The notes beneath the pieces were generated by a model. It was not told the origin of the DNA. It did not search any database and saw nothing but the letters and a program-made list of their open reading frames with translations. From NCBI RefSeq assembly GCF_019393635.1, contig NC_057865.1, forward strand, positions 301,265,885 through 301,329,884: a DNA stretch of 64,000 bases, given 5' to 3'. The position numbers and the translations under genes were made by a program. This DNA comes from Dromiciops gliroides (lineage: Eukaryota; Chordata; Mammalia; Microbiotheria; Microbiotheriidae). Shown piece by piece: positions 57,535 to 64,000 of this stretch; within the stretch, counting starts at the first letter, position 1; every line of letters begins with the position of its first letter.

Positions 57535-58173
57535 ATGGCATCCATAGCGTCACGGCCCTGTGCACCCTGCGGGTGACCATCATCACCGACGACATGCTGA
57601 CCAACAGCATCACCGTGCGCCTGGAGAACATGTCGCAGGAGAAGTTCCTGTCGCCGCTGCTCTCCCTCTTCGTGGAGGCTGTGGCCGCCGTCCTGTCCAC
57701 CACCACCGACGGCATCTTCGTCTTCAATGTCCAGAACGACACCGACGTCAGCGCCAACATCCTCAACGTGACCTTCTCGGCGCTTCTGCCCGGGGGCGTC
57801 CGCAACAGGTTCTTCCAGTCCGAGGACCTGCAGGAGCAGATCTACCTGAACAGGACCCTCCTGCGGCTCATCTCCACCCAGCGCGTGCTGCCCTTTGACG
57901 ACAACATCTGCCTGCGGGAGCCCTGCGAGAACTACATGAAATGTGTGTCGGTGCTCAAGTTCGACAGCTCGGCGCCCTTCATCAGCTCCACCACGGTGCT
58001 GTTCCGGCCCATCCACCCCATCAGCGGGCTCCGGTGCCGCTGCCCGCCGGGCTTCACTGGGGACTACTGCGAGACCGAGATAGACCTTTGCTACTCCAAC
58101 CCCTGCGGCAGCAACGGGTTGTGCCGCAGCCGCGAGGGGGGCTACACCTGCGACTGTCACGAAGACTACACAG
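57535..58173 (+). CDS. CELSR1: CELSR1 coding exon 2 (residues 1233-1446; end of EC9, linker domain, EGF1, most of EGF2)
   Basis: The exon opens after CTTCTTGCAG with AT, completing the Asp codon begun in exon 1, and reads DGIHSVTALCTLRV in frame. Its 639 bases keep phase 1 at both ends. The first part closes EC9. The middle (LTNSITVRLENMSQEKFLS onward, including NVQNDTDVSANILNVTFSAL) is the membrane-side non-cadherin domain known from CELSR and FAT-type ectodomains. EGF-like domain 1 spans residues 1358-1411 (nt 57909-58070) and has the long loop typical of this family. EGF-like domain 2 starts at Asp1416 (DLCYSNPCGSNGLCRSREGG) and is cut by the donor CACAG/GTAGGT within a Gly codon. Its last Cys must lie in exon 3, outside the window. 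Several N-glycosylation sequons are visible (NMS, NDT, NVT, NRT). No frameshift or stop is present. Confidence 0.96.
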
Positions 58174-58873
58174 GTAGGTGTGTGTGTGTGGGGAGGGGGC
58201 CGGCTAGAGGCTCCGGGGGCCGGAGCGGGCGATGGGGGAGCCAGGCTGGAGAGCCCACCATGCTGGGGCTGCGTGCCTGCCCGTCAGGCCTACCTCTGGG
58301 TGTGAATTCCAGCCCCGAGGTTTACTAGGGGTCAGGAGGAGACAAGGAGGAAACCGAGGTTCAAATCCTCCTGCGGTTACTTTCTGCCTGACCAACCTTG
58401 GCAAACCTGCTTAGACCCCTTCGGTCTCCGCTCCCTCCTGTGCAGAACGAGGGTGGGCATCTGGGTGATCCCCGGGCTCTCGGGCAGCTCCTCAGTCGAT
58501 GCTTCTCCAAGGCAGAGGCTCCACCTTTCTGTGTGTCCTGGACCCCTTGAACACACAGCCTGGGGAAGCTGAGGAGCATGTTCAAAATCAGACCCACGGG
58601 ATCCCAAAGGAAACCCGAATTGTGCTCAAATACGATTCTCAAAATATGTTTTAAAAACCAAAAACCCAAGTTTACAGAGCCCTGCCTCTGGGTTGGTGCA
58701 TTTCTTTAGGACACCGTTTCTGCATCTGTCTGATCCCGGCTGTGACACTATCTGTGTGACTTTGGGAAAGTTATTTCCCAAGCCTGACCCTTAGTAAATT
58801 GGAGACAATTACGCGTGCACCCATCAATCTTGAAGGGGGGAGGGGACAAATAAAAGTAACTCTGCAAACTTTC

Positions 58874-59031
58874 TTTTTTTTAAATTTTTTTTTTTAGTGA
58901 GGCATTTGGGGTTAAGTGACTTGCCCCGGGTCACACAGCTAGTAAGTGTTAAGTGTCTGAGGCCGGATTTGAACTCAGGTCCTCCTAACTCCAGGGCAGG
59001 TGCTCTATCCACTGTGCCACCTAGCTGCCCC
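58874..59031 (-). mobile_element. Marsupial SINE, minus orientation, in intron 2
   Basis: T-rich tail, GGCATTTGGGGTTAAGTGAC, head complement GCCACCTAGCTGCCC. 15-bp duplications ACTCTGCAAACTTTC (58859-58873) and ACTCCGCAAACTTTC (59032-59046), one mismatch. Confidence 0.92.
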
Positions 59032-59219
59032 ACTCCGCAAACTTTCGCTAAATTTTTCTGTGCCAAGTGTTGGAATACAGACAAAAAGCTGTGGGCATGT
59101 TCTCAGCCCTCGGGGAGCTCCCCTTCTATTGGAGGGAACAGCATGTTCCCAGAGGAGCTGGGGGGTTGAGGATCAGGAAAAGTTTCCTGGAGGAGGTGGT
59201 ACCTGAGCTGTGCTTTAGA

Positions 59220-59360
59220 ACAAAGCTTCTTAAACTGTGGGTCTGCAAACTTTGGTAGTAAACGTGATTTGTGTTCCTATTTTATATACCCATATACCCG
59301 GGGTCACATACAAATTTATTGGGCTAAAAGGAGTCGTGAATAGAAAAAGCGTAAGAAGCC
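59220..59360. repeat. hAT-like MITE relic
   Basis: Starts AGCTTCTTAAACTGTGGGTC and ends AAAAAGCGTAAGAAGCCCTG, inverted ends joined by ATTTTATATACCCATATACC and GGGGTCACATACAAATTTAT. Confidence 0.65.
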
Positions 59361-60794
59361 CTGCTTTAGAAGGAACTTGTGTGCTCCCTTGGAGTCCTCC
59401 CATCCAGGGAGGGGCTGCCCCATCCATTCTAGCTTTGGTCCGTCCAAGGACTAGAAGTTTCTCCTTACATGAAGCCTAAATTTTTAAAAAGAAAGAACCC
59501 AACTCCACCTCCCCCTTAACTAGGTCCCTAAGCGGGGTGCATTGGCAGTGGTGGGGTGGAATTCTGACTGTTTACAAGAACATTAGCTATAGACTTGGGA
59601 GGAACCTAAGGACAGCCTATTTAAACTGGGAGGGACCCTAGAGGTCATTTTCCAGGTGAGGTAAGTGATACTCAGGGAAATGACTTGGCCAAAGTCACAC
59701 AGAGAATAAGTAGCAGAGATGGGCTCAAATCCAGGTCAGCTGTGGTCAAGTCCAGGCTCTTTCTAGACTGGTTTCTCCCTCCATCCTTCTCCCAATGCTG
59801 CCCAGGTGGGCATTCATGGGAGGGGCTGCTCTTCCAGGACATCAGCTCTGACAAGGCTCCCTTTTCTTTGCCTGCGCATTTCATAGTTTGTTTCCTAAAA
59901 TCTAACTCTGAACAATCATTGATTGGCGTTGGCAGGAGAGTGATTCACCCAAGGTCACACAGGCAGCGAGGGAGGGATAGAGTCGAGATTCGAATCCAGC
60001 CTCCTCCAAGTAGAAATCCAGAGCTCATCTAACTGCACAATGAGTGAAAAGAAACTCTGGCCATCTGGGAAACCAACTTCTGACCGTTTCCCCCGATGAT
60101 AATCTACCCTTTCAAGAAGCTCTCCGTGGATTAGGCTGGTGTTTGGTGCATACCAGGGATAACTTTTGGATATCTCCATGTCCTTGTTTGATGTGCTTAG
60201 CACAAACACGTTAGGAGGAGTTAGCTTCTTGTTATCTGCGACCAGGATGTTTTACCCAGTACATAATAGGAATCTGCCTGGTATAGGATGTGGATTTAAA
60301 GTCTTAGGTGGCATTTAGTAGCAGGAAGAGAGAGGGCGACCAGGAATTGAAAGAGCCCAGAGGGGATCAGTGGTTAGGGAAGTAGACTTCAGGAATACCT
60401 GGGCTGATGGATGTCTCAACAAGTGATCGGAAACAGCTGGTCTGGAGTGGGGAACAATGGAATTGGAAGGGCCGCCCCTAGACCTTCAGGCCTGTCCCCC
60501 AGTTGTCTCATGCCAACCCGAACCCCGAGCCTCCCTCCCACTTTAAGTCAGAGGAGAAGGAAGGCAACGGAAGAATAGTTTGGTGGAGAATAATTCTGGT
60601 GAGCAGAATGAAGGAAATACAAACATGTATCTCCACTGACCCCCTGCCCCACTGCCTGTCCTCCATCCTGAGCTCCTCCCAAGATCCCAGCCCAGCCAGG
60701 TTTCTCTCTCTGTCTCTCTGTCTCTGTCTGTCTCTCTAGCCCAGTTTTACCAATTCAGGAATCAGGTTAAAGGCCAACATGTCGGCATGGATTC

Positions 60795-60960
60795 TGCGGG
60801 TTGCCCAATGGAAGGATTTCCCTTGAGAAGCCTTCCATCATTGGAGGTCTTTGGGCTCAGGCTGGAAGGTGACTGGCTGGGGATGATGAAGAGGAAGGTC
60901 AAGAGTTTGGACTAGATGCCGTGTATGTGCCTCCCAAAATGAAGAGTCTATGATTCTACT
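60795..60960 (+). repeat. L3/CR1-like 3' end
   Basis: CCTTCCATCATTGGAGGTCT, GGCTGGAAGGTGACTGGCTG, GAGTTTGGACTAGATGCC and AAGAGTCTATGATTCTAC, the usual L3/CR1 terminal text. Confidence 0.65.
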
Positions 60961-60971
60961 CTATCGATGCG

Positions 60972-61180
60972 ATCAGTGGTGTCAGACTCAAATAGAAACT
61001 GGGGGCCACTAACTGGTGCATAAGGATCCCTACCAGCTGATTACTGGCTTAGAAAACCACATAGTAACATTATCTATGTTCTGTTGCATGCTTATTTACT
61101 TTGCTAAATATTTTCTAATTACATTTTAATCTGGTTTGGAGGGAATGTTGTAGAGCACTTCTTTGATACTTCCAATTCCA
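60972..61180. repeat. hAT-like non-autonomous element
   Basis: AGTGGTGTCAGACTCAAATA, AAACCACATAGTAACATTAT, CTAAATATTTTCTAATTACA and TTTTAATCTGGTTTGG: a common marsupial DNA-element text with a decayed right end (TTTGATACTTCC). Confidence 0.6.
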
Positions 61181-61529
61181 ATGAACATCCCACCATTGGC
61201 CTGGACATCCCCAGAGTAATCGAATTAGTATCTAGGAACAAGTAGGAGAAAGTCCTTTCTCCCCATGACCTCAGTTTCCTGGTTGGCAAAGGAGAAGCCT
61301 GGATGTGGGGATGTTGTGGGTCTCCTGGTATCATGGCTCAGTAGATCATAACCACTTGTGCAGACAAGGAACATGAGGCTCAAGGTTATTGTCCCAACTT
61401 TGGAGATGAGGAAACCACACCAGTGAGGCTCTGGGCCAGGCTTCTCCTGTTCCCTTGGTCATTAGGGGGTCTTGTGGCTCTCCGGGAATTACCCTTACTT
61501 GGTTCATGTTTTTCATTTGCTTATTGGTG

Positions 61530-61640
61530 TGCCTGTCATCTCCTTCCCCACCCCCAAGAAAGAGAAGTCCCTTGAGGGCAGAAACAGACCCATTGTGGGA
61601 CTGAGGCTCTTAGTAGCCATGTGGAATAAGTGACTGATCC
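61530..61640 (+). repeat. L2 LINE 3' end
   Basis: AAGAGAAGTCCCTTGAGGGC, CAGAAACAGACCCATT and TAGTAGCCATGTGGAATAAG. Confidence 0.55.
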
Positions 61641-62967
61641 CCACCCAGTCCTGTGGCCAGTAAATGTCAGAGTCCCGACTGGTGCCCAGGACTCCTGGCT
61701 CCCTCTCTGGGTCCTTTACTCCCCGACCACGCCTTCCTTGTTACTAGAATATGCCCAGAGAAGATGCCTGCCACAGGAATTGTGTGCCTCACAAGTTTGG
61801 GACTGATCTCTGGGGAGCAAACGGTGCTGCCTATGAGAGCTAGCAGGAGAGCGTTTGGGGCAACGAGCTTGACAGTACATACCCCGACGTAGCTGGTGAA
61901 AGTGTCGTCATTCCCTTTGTAAAGAGGGGCAAGTGACTTGCTCAGGGCCATACCACCCTGTCAGAGGTGGCACTCACACACAGGTCCCCTGAGTCCCTCT
62001 TTCCATTAGGTCTGTTTCCTCCTTTGAAGGAGAAACCAAGGGTCAGAGAGATGGTGACTCTTGCCCAAGGCATCATGGCTAGTGGGTGGCCGAGCTGACC
62101 TCTGATGCCCAGGTCAGAGTGCCAGGTGTGGCACTGGGCAGCGGCCCCCCGGAAGCACTCACTGGTACCCCTACTAGAGGAGCCTTGGTCAGCAGACTCA
62201 CGGGTCCCCAGGCTGAGCTACTTAGAAGACTAGTGATAGGCAAAGTGTGTATCCATCATCGCCGAGAAGGGGCCGGAGCCCCTGAGAAGGCCCTTCCAGA
62301 ATAGCGCTGTCAGCTCCCAACATATGATACGGCTTTCAAGAACAATGTCCCCATCCTCCCTCGGCCTTGGGCTTTGAAGCTCCCAGGTCCTATCGGTGTC
62401 ATGCTAATCGGCCATACCCGATGAAAGTGTCTCTGTCTTCAAGGGTTTTGTGTTACTGCTCATTGGGGAAGCTGAGCTCCAGGGGCTCTCACTGGTTTTG
62501 AGCTTGGAACATGCCCAAGTAGAGCTTGGAATGAATACCTGGCCTGGCCTTCCCTTCCGGTGGGACAGGAAGCGAAGGGGCAGGAGACATGATAATAAAT
62601 AATTGGATGGAGGAAGGATGTAATTTAACTTGCGGGAAAAGCAAGTGGAATTTAATGCTAGAAAAAAATTACTTTTGATAACTCCTTTCTTGTGTTTCTG
62701 AAATAATCGGGGGCCTTTCAAAATGTCACAAAATTCCAGAGGATGCTGGAAGTCAGTCACCTTGGTCCACTGCAGAGCCAGAATGCATTTCTATCCAGGG
62801 CAACGGGTTATGAGGTTACCGTCCTTCATGGCTCTGGTGGGATCTTCCCACCACCTCAGGGATCAATGGCCACCATTCTCACCACCATTAAGAAATACCA
62901 TCATAAATTGTGATAGCTGGAAAAAAAATGCCTGGCTGGTCGTGAGGCAGCAGATGCCTGGTAGATT

Positions 62968-63216
62968 GTTGGCCGATTGTCGTTCAGTTGTGTCCCACTC
63001 TCTGTGACCCCATCTGGGGTTTTCTTGGCCCAGCTACTGGAAGGATTTGCCATTTCCTTCTCCAGCTCATTTTACAGATGAGGAACTGAGGTAAACAGGG
63101 TGAAGTGACTTGTCCTGGGTGACACAGCTAGTGTCCGAGGCTGGATTTGAACCCAGGAAAAAGGAGTCTTCCTGAATCCAGGCCCATGCTCTATCCACTG
63201 TACCCCCTAGCTGCCC
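62968..63216 (-). mobile_element. Long RTE-tailed marsupial SINE, intact
   Basis: CGTTCAGTTGTGTCCCACTC, TGACCCCATCTGGGGTTTTC, GATTTGCCATTTCCTTCTCC, then the MIR-like GATGAGGAACTGAGGTAAAC and head complement CCCCCTAGCTGCCC. It serves as the reference for the split copy at 44575-45181. Confidence 0.88.
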
Positions 63217-63299
63217 TTGGATTCTTTCTCATTGGGGAGGCCCTCACTTCCATCACATCTCTGCCCTCTGTTGTCTTATCGGGAAAACTGAGGGGATTA

Positions 63300-63400
63300 G
63301 ATAAGATCTCTGAGGTCCCTCCCAGCTTGGACGTCCCCTGTCCTAAAGTCCTGTCTCTGGCATTCCATGTCCTGATGTTCTTCTAACCTTTGGTACTGTT
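63300..63400 (-). repeat. 33-bp tandem family, decayed minus copy
   Basis: GAGGTCCCTCCCAGCTTGGA, CCCCTGTCCTAAAGTCC and TGTCCTGATGTTCTTCTAAC. Confidence 0.55.
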
Positions 63401-63952
63401 ATGCCCAGGTAGATTTAACATACGAAAACAAGGGAGGTCACTGAGAGGAGAAAAGTAAAGATATAATTCTGGACTATCCAGGATGTGTTAGAGCCAGCAA
63501 ACCTGTTGTTACATTGTCAGTGTGAGCATTTACACCTCAAAAATCAACAAGTGCTACAAGTTTGGGCTTGATTTCTTGTTTTGGTGATTGTCTAGACTAA
63601 GAATGTGATGGAGATGGAGAAAGCATTCTTAATGAAGAGTGACTTTACAAGGGTAGCCTATATACATTTTATTTTAACAACCAGAAAGTTGGTTATTAAG
63701 CATTTACTAGCACACCCTGATTTTGGTGTTGTCTGAAGGCATTGAAGCTTAGAGAGGCCCAAGGTCAGCCAGCCAGTCAGTGGGAGAGCCAGGACTCATA
63801 TCCAGGTCCCCAGGCTCCAAGCACATCCCAGGGCATTACAGCTGACTGCAGAATGAACCATTGTGGGGGTGGGGGCCTTGGAAGATGGTGGTAATCAACC
63901 AGTGGCTCCATGCTCTCCTCTCCTGCCCTGTACTCTCCTCTTTTCCTTTATG

Positions 63953-64000
63953 GCTTTAGAATATTAAATGTCAGGGCTGGGAGGGGCCTCAGAACAGAGG
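63953..64000 (+). repeat. 33-bp tandem family, cut by the window end
   Basis: TTTAGAATATTAAATGTCAG, GGCTGGGAGGGGCCTCAGAA then ACAGAGG at the last base; a further array probably continues outside. Confidence 0.65.

Larger units (their letters stand above)
58174..64000 (+). other. CELSR1: CELSR1 intron 2 (5' part, continues beyond the window)
   Basis: The donor is CACAG/GTAGGTGTG. A GT dinucleotide run starts a few bases inside the intron (58178-58190). The next expected coding segment, which completes EGF2 and starts EGF3 and the first laminin-G domain, was not found, so intron 2 is longer than 5.8 kb. It contains SINEs, hAT-like and L3-like relics. Other stretches (58330-58860, 59680-60500, 61640-62960) show no recognisable element to me. 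Confidence 0.9.

Noticed and set aside
57480..58160. 226-codon antisense ORF over exon 2
   Set aside because: Shadow of the CELSR1 frame; no family resemblance.

Overview
The window is mammalian nuclear DNA, almost certainly from a marsupial. One gene is recognisable: the 5' part of CELSR1 on the + strand. CELSR1 is a Flamingo/ADGRC-type, seven-pass adhesion-GPCR cadherin of planar cell polarity. The marsupial call rests on the repeats: many short SINEs with the head GGGGCAGCTAGGTGGCACAG and the body TAGCTGTGTGACCCTGGGCA, a longer RTE-tailed relative, and L1 3' ends of the type seen across opossums and Australian marsupials. Species and order cannot be decided from what is here. There are no bacterial-type genes, CRISPR arrays, operons or structural RNA genes.

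Layout. 1-3350: intergenic, with repeats including a cluster of three SINEs. 3350-5641: a purine-only tract, then a TATA-less CpG-island promoter and 5' leader. 5642-9338: the giant first coding exon (signal peptide, Cys-containing pre-cadherin region, a dibasic RRARR site, and EC1 to most of EC9). 9339-57534: intron 1, about 48.2 kb, filled with SINE, L1, L2, L3/CR1-like, MIR/THER and hAT-like relics, microsatellites, minisatellites, and several AT-rich non-repetitive islands that look like conserved enhancers. 57535-58173: coding exon 2 (end of EC9, membrane-distal linker domain, EGF1, most of EGF2). 58174-64000: start of intron 2. The rest of the gene (laminin-G, further EGF, HormR, GAIN/GPS, 7TM, tail) lies beyond the window.

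The two exons join cleanly. Exon 1 ends with one base of a codon (G) before GTAAG. Exon 2 starts with AT after a pyrimidine tract and TTGCAG, which restores an Asp codon and an uninterrupted frame. CELSR1 is preferred over CELSR2 and CELSR3 because of the EC4 insertion, the EC5 to EC8 wording and the exon 2 sequence. The 1446 residues visible form the homophilic adhesive stalk that bridges neighbouring cells in planar-polarised epithelia.

I found no new molecular system. The observations most worth a second look are nested retroposon insertions with readable target-site duplications, a dispersed 33-bp tandem-repeat family, an ATG-TGA start-stop element plus an overlapping uORF before the CELSR1 start, a YY1-type AAGATGGCGGC site deep in intron 1, and several homeodomain/FOX/TCF-rich candidate enhancers. 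All regulatory calls are inference from motif text.
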